Below, one piece after another: positions 17,826-26,200 of a stretch of DNA of 64,000 nt (positions are counted from its first letter, which is position 1; each line of letters starts with the position of its first letter). Origin of the DNA: UBA8296 sp031581145 (GTDB taxonomy: Bacteria > Bacteroidota > Rhodothermia > Balneolales > Balneolaceae). The position numbers and the translations under genes were made by a program. The notes beneath the pieces were generated by a model. That model saw only the letters and a list, made by a program, of their open reading frames with translations. It was not told the DNA's origin and did no database searches. The stretch spans positions 68,754-132,753 of the forward strand of contig JAVLBP010000003.1 in assembly GCA_031581145.1 (NCBI GenBank), given 5' to 3'.

Positions 17826-18907
17826 TTCGTAGGGGGTAGTGGATATCGCACCACATGTGTTGACTCGGAATCTTCATCAAGATAGTGTAGCATCAGTCCC
17901 ATAGACCCCACAACAAATTCGCTGAAGTGCTCATCCATTCGAATCGATTGTATGTAATCACCCGTTTCGGTGTTATACAAATCGACTCGTGTCATTAATC
18001 CATCTGTTCGTCCCGAAAAGGAGATCCAAAGCGTATTGTCGAACTCCTGGATATTTCCAATGGATCGCTTGGCTTTGGGGTTGATGGTGAAATATCGACC
18101 CAAATCATTTTCTCCTTGCACCAAGAGCTTCTCGTTTTGTTCAAAGCCTACAAGGTCCCGACTCCAGCGTAAGGTGCCATCCGATTCATAACTACGCAGA
18201 TAATCAAAATAATACGCTCCAAAAAACAATCGATTATTCGTACAAAGAACAGCTCCATCTCGATGAAAAATAGATGACTGACTAAACCGCGGGATCTGTT
18301 GAAAATGTGCCTTTACTTTGGCTTGATCATCGACAAAAGCAAATAACCCTTTTCTGTGATGATTTTCTAGGAGCACAAAAAACGAACCATTTTGGCATGT
18401 TGCCAACCGTGAAGGTGTCACTCGATCGAGTTCAATATTACGATCCCATTCTCCTTTTGTGGTCCATTCTATGATGCGACGATTCACAACATCTGTGAGA
18501 AAAAGTCCGCGTGAAGAGGGCTGAATATCAAACAGATTCCCTACCTGATGCGTCCCTTCACCCAGAGGGTATATCCATTCCTCCCCAAACGCTTGATGAA
18601 GTCCTGTGGATAAATCAAAGGCTATCACACTCTCACGACGGAAATCTAAAAAAGCGAGGGAATGTTCATCTAGTAGGGTCATCCGATTCAGGAAGTAATA
18701 CCCTTTTGACTGTAGATCCAACGTATCCAGAGCTTCTTCAAGACCAATCCATTGCAATCTATCGGTGTTTTGAGGCGTGACCTCCGTTAAGGATTGTGCA
18801 TGGGAAGGGCTGACTGCGAAGCTTACCATAAAGGCCAGTGCAATAAGTCTGACATAAAAGCAGGGTCTTTGAACCGACCCTGCATAATAGTTTTTTAATG
18901 AATTCAT
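17780..18907 (-). CDS. Secreted 6-bladed beta-propeller protein
   Basis: A 375-residue exported protein: signal peptide (YVRLIALAFMVSFAVSPSHA) then six repeats of about 45-50 residues with propeller-style strands, for example LFDIQPSSRGLFLTDVVNRR, RLATCQNGSFFVLLENHHRK and GNIQEFDNTLWISFSGRTDG. This matches the 6-bladed beta-propeller (NHL/BF3164-like) proteins frequent in Bacteroidota, of unknown ligand. The start ATG overlaps the stop of the upstream Cys-rich gene (ATGA), so the two are translationally coupled. Its 3' end is antisense to the hypothetical gene over 46 nt. Confidence 0.78.
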   Translation of the reverse strand: MNSLKNYYAGSVQRPCFYVRLIALAFMVSFAVSPSHAQSLTEVTPQNTDRLQWIGLEEALDTLDLQSKGYYFLNRMTLLDEHSLAFLDFRRESVIAFDLSTGLHQAFGEEWIYPLGEGTHQVGNLFDIQPSSRGLFLTDVVNRRIIEWTTKGEWDRNIELDRVTPSRLATCQNGSFFVLLENHHRKGLFAFVDDQAKVKAHFQQIPRFSQSSIFHRDGAVLCTNNRLFFGAYYFDYLRSYESDGTLRWSRDLVGFEQNEKLLVQGENDLGRYFTINPKAKRSIGNIQEFDNTLWISFSGRTDGLMTRVDLYNTETGDYIQSIRMDEHFSEFVVGSMGLMLHYLDEDSESTHVVRYPLPPTNQYGESVLGKTSSNP

Positions 18908-19311
18908 CGAGAATAGTATGTGTTGTTACGTGATTTCTCGCCTGTGCAATGTCTTGTCAGCGTAAAACCAAAAATCTGGAAGATGACATAGGACTTACAG
19001 TATTGATCACGACCTGAGCATCCCATTCGTTTACACGGGCCAGGACCCCAAAAAGCATCCTCAGATGCTGCTTGGTCCATAAGTTCTGAGACATAACCTC
19101 GTTGGTCCATCCGAAAGGAAGCATCCGGGCGGATGACACCAGTGGGTTGACAACCAGCCGCAGTCGACCCATCCATTGTAAAAATGACTGAGCTTTCCAC
19201 ACCAGGTATTGGGTCTATAATATTGGTTGCATGTACTGAGGTGGGCTGGAGCAAGAGTCCGAAGAGGAGTCCACATAGCCCCATATAGGAATGTTTAAGA
19301 GATATCTTCAT
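18904..19311 (-). CDS. Small secreted Cys-rich protein coupled to the propeller gene
   Basis: A 135-residue protein if started at ATG 19309-19311, which gives a clean signal peptide (YMGLCGLLFGLLLQPTSVHA). The mature part of about 107 residues has five Cys (GCQPTGV, GPCKRMGCSGRDQYCKSY, RHCTGE) and a basic, Asn-rich end. I do not recognise a family. The arrangement, a short exported peptide directly upstream of a 6-bladed propeller gene with ATGA overlap, recalls the NVEALA-peptide/propeller pairs of Bacteroides, but the NVEALA motif itself is absent. Function unknown; an extracellular peptide handled by the propeller protein is a guess. Confidence 0.7.
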   Translation of the reverse strand: MKISLKHSYMGLCGLLFGLLLQPTSVHATNIIDPIPGVESSVIFTMDGSTAAGCQPTGVIRPDASFRMDQRGYVSELMDQAASEDAFWGPGPCKRMGCSGRDQYCKSYVIFQIFGFTLTRHCTGEKSRNNTYYSR

Positions 19312-19429
19312 GAGAGTGATGGATGTTGAGTTAGGAGTTATGAGGGACGAGTATGGTTTATACCCATCCCCCTGCGTCTCTAACAGAGCCTTCACATCTC
19401 GATTCCTTACACGAATACCTGATTATTTT

Positions 19430-20251
19430 TTACCCCTTTCGACAAAAGAAGATCATCCTAGAGGAGATTTGAGAATCAAAGGGTTGACCATCATAATGGC
19501 CTGCCATCATGTCAATCGACAGTCCTACCTCCGAAAATTGTTTTTCAAACCAGGTTTGAGGGTGCAACCGTACCTCCTCACGGGCATGATATTCGTCTGG
19601 CAGATCTTCAAGAATACGCGCGTCCTCTACTAGAGTTGGCTCTGCCGTTTTCTTGACAAAGTGCATCTCTTTGACCACTCGATCTACGTCCAATGATCGA
19701 GTGATATGGACATCATAGCCTGGTATGGACTGCTCTTCGGATTCTTTAAGGTTGGCAATAACCCATGTGGGATTGAGCGTATCCATCAAGAACCAACCAT
19801 CCTCAACCATCATCTGTACCACAGCATCAATCACGCGTCGATCATCCATGGGGTCTACGAAATAACCAAACGAGGTGAATAGGTTAAAAATCCCGTCAAA
19901 AGTTGTTGGTAGAGCCTCTCTCATATCTCCCTGAAGAAAGGTTACAGATGAAGACACCTGAGCCTGCTCTGCCTTCTTTGTCGCATCTTTGAGCGATTGA
20001 GGAGATAAATCAAGACCTGTTACTCTAAACCCTCGCTGAGCAAGCGCGACGGAGTGTCTACCTCGCCCACATCCAAGATCTAAGACATGAGCAGGCGGCT
20101 TGATATTGAGATCTTTTTCGAGCCAATCAACCAATTGGTAGGCCTCTTGTCCATCACGGTGCGCATATAGTAACTTGTAGAACTGAGTATCAAACCACGT
20201 AGCGTACCAAGGTTGGGATTCTTGGGAGGTTGAATTAGAGCCTTGTGGCAT
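19430..20251 (-). CDS. Class I SAM-dependent methyltransferase
   Basis: A 273-residue cytoplasmic enzyme with the SAM-binding glycine loop HVLDLGCGRGRHSVALAQRG (motif I), acidic end of strand 2 in VTGLDLSPQSL, and motif II LQGDMREALPTTFDGIFNLF. It resembles small-molecule methyltransferases of the Methyltransf_25/11 type. The substrate is not predictable. It is divergent from pyrF with about 40 nt between starts. Confidence 0.82.
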   Translation of the reverse strand: MPQGSNSTSQESQPWYATWFDTQFYKLLYAHRDGQEAYQLVDWLEKDLNIKPPAHVLDLGCGRGRHSVALAQRGFRVTGLDLSPQSLKDATKKAEQAQVSSSVTFLQGDMREALPTTFDGIFNLFTSFGYFVDPMDDRRVIDAVVQMMVEDGWFLMDTLNPTWVIANLKESEEQSIPGYDVHITRSLDVDRVVKEMHFVKKTAEPTLVEDARILEDLPDEYHAREEVRLHPQTWFEKQFSEVGLSIDMMAGHYDGQPFDSQISSRMIFFCRKG

Positions 20252-20292
20252 AAATAGAGGGTTATTGTTGGGTTTTCGTAACTTTGCGCATC

Positions 20293-21171
20293 ATGAAATC
20301 GGAGAAATATACAGACAAACTAGCTTCCTCTATACGGGAAACCGAATCGGTGGCATGTATCGGGTTAGATCCCGTTCCTGAACGTTTACCCCCATCTATT
20401 CTCGAAAATGAGGATCCTTTAGACCAACAAATACTGACATTTTGCAAAGAAGTTGTCGACGTAACCACTCCGTACGCTGCGGCCTTCAAAATCAATACCG
20501 CTTTTTTTGAACAGCTTGGCGCTCGTGGCTGGGAACTCATGGAAGAATTTGTAGAGTACATTCCCGAAAACAAAGTGGTCATTTTGGATGCAAAGCGTGG
20601 GGATATTGGCAATACCGCGAAAGCATATGCTCGCGCACTATTTGATGCTGTAGGTGCAGATGCGGTGACGGTGAACCCTTTAATGGGTCTTGAGACCCTT
20701 GAGTCCTTTGTAGAGGAGGAGTGGCAGGGAATCTATGCACTTGCCTACACATCCAACCCTGGAGCTGAGCAATTTTTGAAACTCCCCTTGCAGGGAGGTG
20801 GGACACTTTCTATGGCGATTGCGAAAGCGCTCGTAGAGTTTCAGAAAGACCCCCTTGTGGAAGGTTCCGTAGGCCTTGTTGTTGGTGCAACCCAGCCTGA
20901 AGATGCGAAAGAGGTGCTTGAGCTTTCAGGAGATGCCCCTCTCCTAATCCCTGGATTAGGCGCTCAAGGGGGTGACGTAGAAGACTGGGTAATGCTTTTG
21001 AAATCGTATCAGGGCTTGCCTCTATTTAATTCCAGCCGAGCCGTCCTCTACGCTCATGAAGAGGATGACACGGGGTTGAGTTGGCAACAAGCCACAGAGA
21101 TTGCAGCTCTGACCTTTAAGAACTCTTTGCAGGCGATTACCTCGCATGTGATTGATACAACGAATCAGTGA
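20293..21171 (+). CDS. pyrF: Orotidine 5'-phosphate decarboxylase, type 2
   Basis: Last step of UMP synthesis (OMP to UMP + CO2). The 292-residue length and the type-2 active-site sequence VILDAKRGDIGNTAKAYARA, preceded by AAFKINTAFFEQLG and followed by ADAVTVNPLMG, identify it. I start at ATG 20293 rather than the in-frame TTG three codons upstream. The TGA stop overlaps the GTG start of rnhA. Confidence 0.95.
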   Translation: MKSEKYTDKLASSIRETESVACIGLDPVPERLPPSILENEDPLDQQILTFCKEVVDVTTPYAAAFKINTAFFEQLGARGWELMEEFVEYIPENKVVILDAKRGDIGNTAKAYARALFDAVGADAVTVNPLMGLETLESFVEEEWQGIYALAYTSNPGAEQFLKLPLQGGGTLSMAIAKALVEFQKDPLVEGSVGLVVGATQPEDAKEVLELSGDAPLLIPGLGAQGGDVEDWVMLLKSYQGLPLFNSSRAVLYAHEEDDTGLSWQQATEIAALTFKNSLQAITSHVIDTTNQ

Positions 21172-21605
21172 ACACCATCATCCTATACACCGACGGTGCG
21201 TGCTCTGGTAATCCGGGTCCAGGTGGCTGGGCTGCATTGCTCATGCACGGAGATCATGAAAAAATGCTTTCTGGGAGTGATCCCAACACCACCAACAATC
21301 GTATGGAAATGATGGCGGTGATTGAAGGTCTAAGGGCCTTGCAAAAGCCTTGCCTTGTGCGTGTGCATAGTGATTCGGCCTACATTATCAATGCGTTTAC
21401 ACAAGGGTGGATTGACAATTGGGTGCGTCGTGGATGGAAAAAAGCGGACAAAAAACCTGTCGAAAATCAAGACTTATGGCGTGACATGATCCAAGCCATG
21501 GAACAGCACACTGTGGAATGGGTCAAAGTGAAAGGTCATAGCGATGATGTATTGAATCAACGAGTGGATGAGCAGGCCGTGATCGAATCCAAGCGGGTCT
21601 CCTAA
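21168..21605 (+). CDS. rnhA: Ribonuclease HI
   Basis: A 145-residue endonuclease that cleaves RNA in RNA-DNA hybrids. All four carboxylates are present: D9 in YTDGACSGNPGPGG, E47 in NNRMEMMA, D69 in VHSDSAY and D134 in NQRVDEQA, with the catalytic-loop H124 in VKGHSDD. The basic handle WVRRGWKKADKKPVEN is complete. Start GTG 21168-21170 overlaps the pyrF TGA (GTGA), implying coupled translation. Confidence 0.95.
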   Translation: MNTIILYTDGACSGNPGPGGWAALLMHGDHEKMLSGSDPNTTNNRMEMMAVIEGLRALQKPCLVRVHSDSAYIINAFTQGWIDNWVRRGWKKADKKPVENQDLWRDMIQAMEQHTVEWVKVKGHSDDVLNQRVDEQAVIESKRVS

Positions 21606-21625
21606 GCTACACCCATCGCCAACCA

Positions 21626-22672
21626 TCAACGTGTCGATCGCATCCATTGCCTGGCGTACGGCTCAAGAGGTACATATTGCTGGTCGCGATGCGTAAGATG
21701 ATAAGCTTGACGACAAATCATTCCACCATTATCAGTACAAAGCTCTATCGATGGTATATGCAAATCGATACCATGCTCATCACAACTAGATGCAAAGGTT
21801 TCGCGCAGCCGACGATTGGCAGACACTCCACCAGCCACAACCAATGTGCGGGCTCCGGTTTGTTGACAAGCCTCAAGAGCTTTTTTTCGTAATACCTCGG
21901 TAATGGCAACATTTATACCCGCAGCAAGATCCGGCAACTCTTCTCCAAGTCGCTGGTTAATATCATCCTGATCTAGGTCTGAGACCACGCCATAATGTTC
22001 TTCAAGAAACCTGCGCAAATGGGTTTTGAGCCCAGAAAAGCTAAACTCATAAGGTTGATCTAACATAGATTGAGGGAATGAAAAACGAGTCGGATCACCC
22101 AACTGGGCAAGTGCATCAACCGTGGGGCCAGCTGGATACCCAAGCCCCATCATTTTCCCAATTTTGTCGAAGGCTTCCCCAGCAGCATCATCTCGAGTCT
22201 CACCCAAAAGACGATTATCCTCTTCAGAAGGTCCACTGATGTATTCTAATCGAGTATGGCCACCACTTACGATGAGTGCAACGTATGGGTAGGGGATATC
22301 TTGGTCTTCAACATCTACCCATGCGGCCATTTTATGGGCCTCCAAGTGATCGACGCCGATGAGTGGATGGCCTGTTTGGGCCGCTAAACCTTTGGCAAAA
22401 GAGAGTCCAACGAGCAGGCTTCCCATGAGCCCTGGACCAAGAGTCACGGCAATCCTATCCAGCTCTTCAATAGCCACGCCAGCATCTGCTAATGCACGCT
22501 CTACGACAGAGGTGATAGCTTGATCATGCGCACGGGAGGCCATTTCGGGAACAACACCCCCAAAAGCTTGATGTCCTAGCTGTGAGGACCGAACGTTTGA
22601 AAGCAGGCTTACACCCCGGGAAACTGCAGCCGCCGTATCATCACACGACGACTCAATCCCTAAGATGTTCAC
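21626..22672 (-). CDS. tsaD: tRNA N6-threonylcarbamoyladenosine transferase subunit TsaD
   Basis: A 348-residue ASKHA-fold protein that, with TsaB/TsaE, transfers threonylcarbamoyl to A37 of ANN-decoding tRNAs. The N-terminus MNILGIESSCDDTAAAV and the metal-binding HLEAH motif (H109, H113 in GVDHLEAHKMA) are intact, as are the nucleotide motifs IVSGGHTRLEY and VAGGVSANRRLRE. Start is GTG 22670-22672, overlapping the dnaK TGA (GTGA). It is convergent with rnhA, 20 nt apart. Pairing with dnaK is not a standard operon that I know. Confidence 0.94.
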   Translation of the reverse strand: MNILGIESSCDDTAAAVSRGVSLLSNVRSSQLGHQAFGGVVPEMASRAHDQAITSVVERALADAGVAIEELDRIAVTLGPGLMGSLLVGLSFAKGLAAQTGHPLIGVDHLEAHKMAAWVDVEDQDIPYPYVALIVSGGHTRLEYISGPSEEDNRLLGETRDDAAGEAFDKIGKMMGLGYPAGPTVDALAQLGDPTRFSFPQSMLDQPYEFSFSGLKTHLRRFLEEHYGVVSDLDQDDINQRLGEELPDLAAGINVAITEVLRKKALEACQQTGARTLVVAGGVSANRRLRETFASSCDEHGIDLHIPSIELCTDNGGMICRQAYHLTHRDQQYVPLEPYARQWMRSTR

Positions 22673-24633
22673 TTATCCTCTTTTTTGTCGCCCTCATCAG
22701 CGCTATCAGCGTCCGAGGCTTCCTCTTCTTCAATCACTTCATAATCGGCATCCACAGCGTCATCGCTTGCTTCAGAAGAGTCTGCACCTCCAGAGCCATC
22801 ACCCTCGGCCCCTGCTGCACCCCCTTCTTCGGCAGCTGCTTGGTAAATTTCTTGCGAAGCAGCAGACCATGCTGCATTTACGGCAGCAATCGCACCTTCG
22901 ATAGCCTCTAGATCCTCACCTTCATTTGCTTTTTCCAGCTCTTCTAGGGCAGACTCAATCTTCGATTTGTTGTCATCTGAGATTTTGTCTTTGTACTCAT
23001 CAAGTTGCTTGCGCGTAGAGAAGACCAAGTTTTCAGCCTGATTTTTCACCTCAACCTGCTTTCGGAGTTTTTCGTCTTCCTCAGCATGGTCTTCGGCGGC
23101 TTTGCGCATTTGTTCGATCTCCGCATCACTAAGTCCAGAGCTTGATTCGATGCGAATGCTTTGCTCTTTGCCAGTTCCCTTGTCTTTAGCAGATACGTTG
23201 AGCACGCCATTGGCGTCCATGTCAAACGTCACTTCAACCTGTGGCACACCACGCGGCGCTGGTGGGATACCATCTAGGTGAAAGCGGCCGAGTGTGCGAT
23301 TATCCTGCGCACGTGCCCGCTCACCCTGCAGAATATGAATCTCCACACTGCTTTGATTGTCAGCAGCTGTTGAAAAGACTTCCGTTTTCGATGTAGGAAT
23401 CGTGCTATTAGACTCAATCAGCTTGGTCATCACCCCACCTAGAGTCTCAATACCAAGAGTCAGTGGTGTTACATCCAACAAGACAACATCCTCAACATCT
23501 CCTGCTAAGACACCCCCTTGTATCGATGCACCGACAGCGACCACCTCATCAGGATTGACCCCTTTGCTAGGCTCTTTGCCAAAGAACTCATTAACCACTT
23601 CCTGAATCTTTGGAATTCGAGTTGAGCCACCCACAAGAATCACTTGGTCGATGTCACTTTTCGAGATACCAGCATCTTTTAACGCCGTTTCACAGGGACT
23701 AATGGTCCGCTTGACCAAATCATCAGCCAGCTGCTCAAATTTTGAGCGCGTAATATCCAGATTAATATGCTTAGGCCCTGCATCAGTCGCCGTGATGAAC
23801 GGCAAATTCACGTTGGTTTTTTGTGAACTTGAGAGTTCAATCTTGGCTTTCTCGGCAGCATCTTTGAGTCGCTGCATAGCCATGGGGTCTTGGCGTAAAT
23901 CGACACCCTCTTCTTTTTTGAACTCATCGGCCAAGTAATCAATCAGTTTTTGGTCAAAATCGTCCCCACCTAGATGGGTATCCCCACTGGTTGATTTCAC
24001 CTCAAATACACCATCGCCTAGCTCAAGGACAGACACATCAAACGTCCCCCCACCCAAGTCATACACGATAATGGTTTGGTCGGTCTCTTTCTTATCCAAA
24101 CCGTAGGCCAGCGCTGCGGCTGTCGGCTCATTAATAATACGTTTTACCTCAAGACCTGCAATTTTACCTGCTTCTTGAGTCGCTTTACGCTGAGCATCAT
24201 TGAAATAAGCTGGCACCGTCACAGCTGCCTCGGTAACCTTTTCACCCAAATACTCCTCAGCAGTTTGCTTCATTTTTTGCAATACCATCGCTGAGATTTC
24301 TTGGGGTGCATACAAGCGGTCATCAATTTTGATACGCGCTGTCCCGTCATCACCTTTCTCGACGGCATACGCGACTTGACCCGACTCCTCCTTCACCTCG
24401 TCGAACATCCGTCCCATGAAGCGCTTCACGGAGGCAATCGTTTTTTCGGGGTTGGTAATCGCTTGACGCTTAGCAGGCGCACCTACCATTCGCTCACCCT
24501 CTTTTGAGAAGGCTACAACCGAAGGTGTTGTACGACCTCCCTCTGCATTCTGAATCACCACAGGCTCGCCACCTTCCATAACGGCAACGCATGAGTTTGT
24601 GGTCCCTAAGTCAATTCCTATGATTTTACCCAT
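22669..24633 (-). CDS. dnaK: Molecular chaperone DnaK (Hsp70)
   Basis: A 654-residue Hsp70. The nucleotide-binding domain has IIGIDLGTTNSCVAVMEGG, IVYDLGGGTFDVSVLELG and VGGSTRIPKIQEVV; the linker region VVLLDVTPLTLGIE leads to the substrate-binding domain, a helical lid and an acidic tail ending EEASDADSADEGDKKEDK. No grpE or dnaJ lies next to it; aroA is upstream and tsaD is coupled downstream. The 157 nt before the start hold a 16-bp tandem repeat and two inverted repeats but no CIRCE element, so control by HrcA is not indicated. Confidence 0.97.
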   Translation of the reverse strand: MGKIIGIDLGTTNSCVAVMEGGEPVVIQNAEGGRTTPSVVAFSKEGERMVGAPAKRQAITNPEKTIASVKRFMGRMFDEVKEESGQVAYAVEKGDDGTARIKIDDRLYAPQEISAMVLQKMKQTAEEYLGEKVTEAAVTVPAYFNDAQRKATQEAGKIAGLEVKRIINEPTAAALAYGLDKKETDQTIIVYDLGGGTFDVSVLELGDGVFEVKSTSGDTHLGGDDFDQKLIDYLADEFKKEEGVDLRQDPMAMQRLKDAAEKAKIELSSSQKTNVNLPFITATDAGPKHINLDITRSKFEQLADDLVKRTISPCETALKDAGISKSDIDQVILVGGSTRIPKIQEVVNEFFGKEPSKGVNPDEVVAVGASIQGGVLAGDVEDVVLLDVTPLTLGIETLGGVMTKLIESNSTIPTSKTEVFSTAADNQSSVEIHILQGERARAQDNRTLGRFHLDGIPPAPRGVPQVEVTFDMDANGVLNVSAKDKGTGKEQSIRIESSSGLSDAEIEQMRKAAEDHAEEDEKLRKQVEVKNQAENLVFSTRKQLDEYKDKISDDNKSKIESALEELEKANEGEDLEAIEGAIAAVNAAWSAASQEIYQAAAEEGGAAGAEGDGSGGADSSEASDDAVDADYEVIEEEEASDADSADEGDKKEDK

Positions 24634-24648
24634 AATCTTTTAATCCTT

Positions 24649-24680
24649 TTGTGCTTTCTTTGGCTTGTGCTTTCTTTGGC
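24649..24680. repeat. Perfect 16-bp tandem repeat upstream of dnaK
   Basis: TTGTGCTTTCTTTGGC occurs at 24649-24664 and again at 24665-24680 with no mismatch, 16-47 nt upstream of the dnaK ATG (minus strand). Read in the dnaK direction each unit is GCCAAAGAAAGCACAA. TTTGGC/GCCAAA recurs at 24735-24740, 24768-24773 and 24784-24789 in the same spacer. Confidence 0.8.
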
Positions 24681-24687
24681 GAATAAC

Positions 24688-24704
24688 GCAAGAACATATC
24701 TTGC
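24688..24704. promoter_or_regulatory. Inverted repeat upstream of dnaK, possible operator
   Basis: GCAAGA-ACATA-TCTTGC, a perfect 6-bp inverted repeat with a 5-nt centre, lies 55 nt upstream of the dnaK start. It is not CIRCE (TTAGCACTC-N9-GAGTGCTAA). It could be an operator or a leader hairpin; no partner is known. Confidence 0.35.
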
Positions 24705-24767
24705 TTGTCTATTGGCGTTAAGGGCAATGATGGTGCCAAAGAGAGCTCTCAGACCTAGTCCTGCAAT

Positions 24768-24789
24768 TTTGGCAGAGTATTATGCCAAA
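24768..24789 (-). other. Hairpin directly after the aroA stop
   Basis: TTTGGCA (24768-24774) and TGCCAAA (24783-24789) form a 7-bp stem with an 8-nt loop starting one base past the aroA stop. No T-tract follows in the direction of aroA transcription, so it is more likely an RNA-stabilising hairpin than an intrinsic terminator. Confidence 0.4.
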
Positions 24790-24790
24790 T

Positions 24791-26197
24791 TCACGGTGCC
24801 TGAGGACCATTCTGAAGCCTCGAAAGGTCTTGATAAAACGTTGGGTAAGATATTGACGCGCATGATCCACCCTTAATCACGGACGCCGCCTCCTTTGGAT
24901 CTGTACATGATGCAAGAATAGCTGCGGCCATAGCAATACGGTGGTCATGTCGTGCGTCGACGTGAAACGGCTTGGGACAAAAATCGGGGCGGCCATGAAT
25001 AACCATCCCATCCGGTTTCTCTTGACACGACACTCCTGCGGCATTCAGTACCGAAGCCATCGCTGCAATGCGATCTGTCTCTTTAATACGCAATTCAGAT
25101 GCATCCCGGATCTCGGAAATACCATCGGCAAACGCCATCGCTACCATTAACGCAGGGATCTCATCGATTACACCTGGAATTTGGTCGCCCGAAAGCGTCA
25201 ACGGTTTCAACGTATGACCGCTCTGTAATGATTGCATCATTAGGGACCCATGGGGCTCAACCTTGGGCACATGCCTCTTAGGATCACTCCTGTCAACCTC
25301 ATCCCATTCAATTTGAGCCCCCATTCGTCGGAGCACCTCAAAGACGTGCACCCGTGTTGGATTGCGCCCAACTCCTGGCGCTTTAATCTCGACATGGTTG
25401 TGAATCGCACTTAGTACAGCCCAAAACGTAGCAGCCGAGGGATCCTTTGGAACCGTGAAGTTGATCGCCTGACATGGCGTCAAGCTAGAGGTTTGGATCC
25501 ATCCTTGATCATCTTTGTCAAGCTCTAGCATACGCTCGGTATGGTCTCGGCTTTGCTCGGGTTCACGCACAGCTACACCTTCTGCAAGGAACAATCCTGC
25601 CAGTAAAAGCGCCGATTTGACTTGTGCGGAGGCAACATCTAGATCAAACCTGACAGCTTGTCCTTCCTTTTGGGCAGGAATCGGTTCTCGTTGCAACAGA
25701 TGGATGGGGGCCTTTCCGTCTGCATTGCCCGTCTTGGATTGAACACCTAATCGGGCAAGTGGCTCAAGGACTCGTCCCATGGGGCGGCGACGCAGTGAGA
25801 CGTCTCCATCTAGGACTACGTTCACACCAGCTCCGCCCAGCAGTCCCAATAATAATCGCATCGTTGTTCCTGAATTGCCACAATCAAGGACATCCCCCTT
25901 GTCCACACGAATGTTTTGCCATCGATCTCTGCCAAACCCATGTACAAGGACCCTCTGAGTTCCAGGATGCGTAGCACTTGGCTCCACCTCAATCTCTACT
26001 CCTAGGGTGCGAAGACAGGCTAGGGTTGATTGAGGGTCCTCAGCCTGTGAGTACCCTTCAATCACAGAATCTTCCTCCGAAAGGCTCGCAAATAATGCTG
26101 CGCGATGAGCAATGGACTTATCGGGCGGTAAATGAAGGGTCCCAGCTAAACCAGATGCTCCAGAAACGGGTATATCCTGAGGGGTTGACTCTGACAT
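24791..26197 (-). CDS. aroA: 3-phosphoshikimate 1-carboxyvinyltransferase (EPSP synthase)
   Basis: Transfers enolpyruvyl from PEP to shikimate 3-phosphate in aromatic amino-acid synthesis. The 468-residue protein shows the PEP/S3P motifs PPDKSIAHRAALFAS, LDCGNSGTTMRLLLGLLGG, DEIPALMVAMAFADG, RIKETDRIAAM and DHRIAMAAAIL. The start ATG is three bases past the stop of the TPR gene, so it is the distal member of the hflX-CBS-TPR-aroA run. It is somewhat longer than the usual 430 residues, with extra residues around the VDRSDPKRHVPKVEPH segment. Confidence 0.95.
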   Translation of the reverse strand: MSESTPQDIPVSGASGLAGTLHLPPDKSIAHRAALFASLSEEDSVIEGYSQAEDPQSTLACLRTLGVEIEVEPSATHPGTQRVLVHGFGRDRWQNIRVDKGDVLDCGNSGTTMRLLLGLLGGAGVNVVLDGDVSLRRRPMGRVLEPLARLGVQSKTGNADGKAPIHLLQREPIPAQKEGQAVRFDLDVASAQVKSALLLAGLFLAEGVAVREPEQSRDHTERMLELDKDDQGWIQTSSLTPCQAINFTVPKDPSAATFWAVLSAIHNHVEIKAPGVGRNPTRVHVFEVLRRMGAQIEWDEVDRSDPKRHVPKVEPHGSLMMQSLQSGHTLKPLTLSGDQIPGVIDEIPALMVAMAFADGISEIRDASELRIKETDRIAAMASVLNAAGVSCQEKPDGMVIHGRPDFCPKPFHVDARHDHRIAMAAAILASCTDPKEAASVIKGGSCASISYPTFYQDLSRLQNGPQAP

Positions 26198-26200
26198 GGG

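Noticed and set aside
24634..24790. CIRCE/HrcA operator upstream of dnaK
   Set aside because: No TTAGCACTC-N9-GAGTGCTAA or close variant is present.
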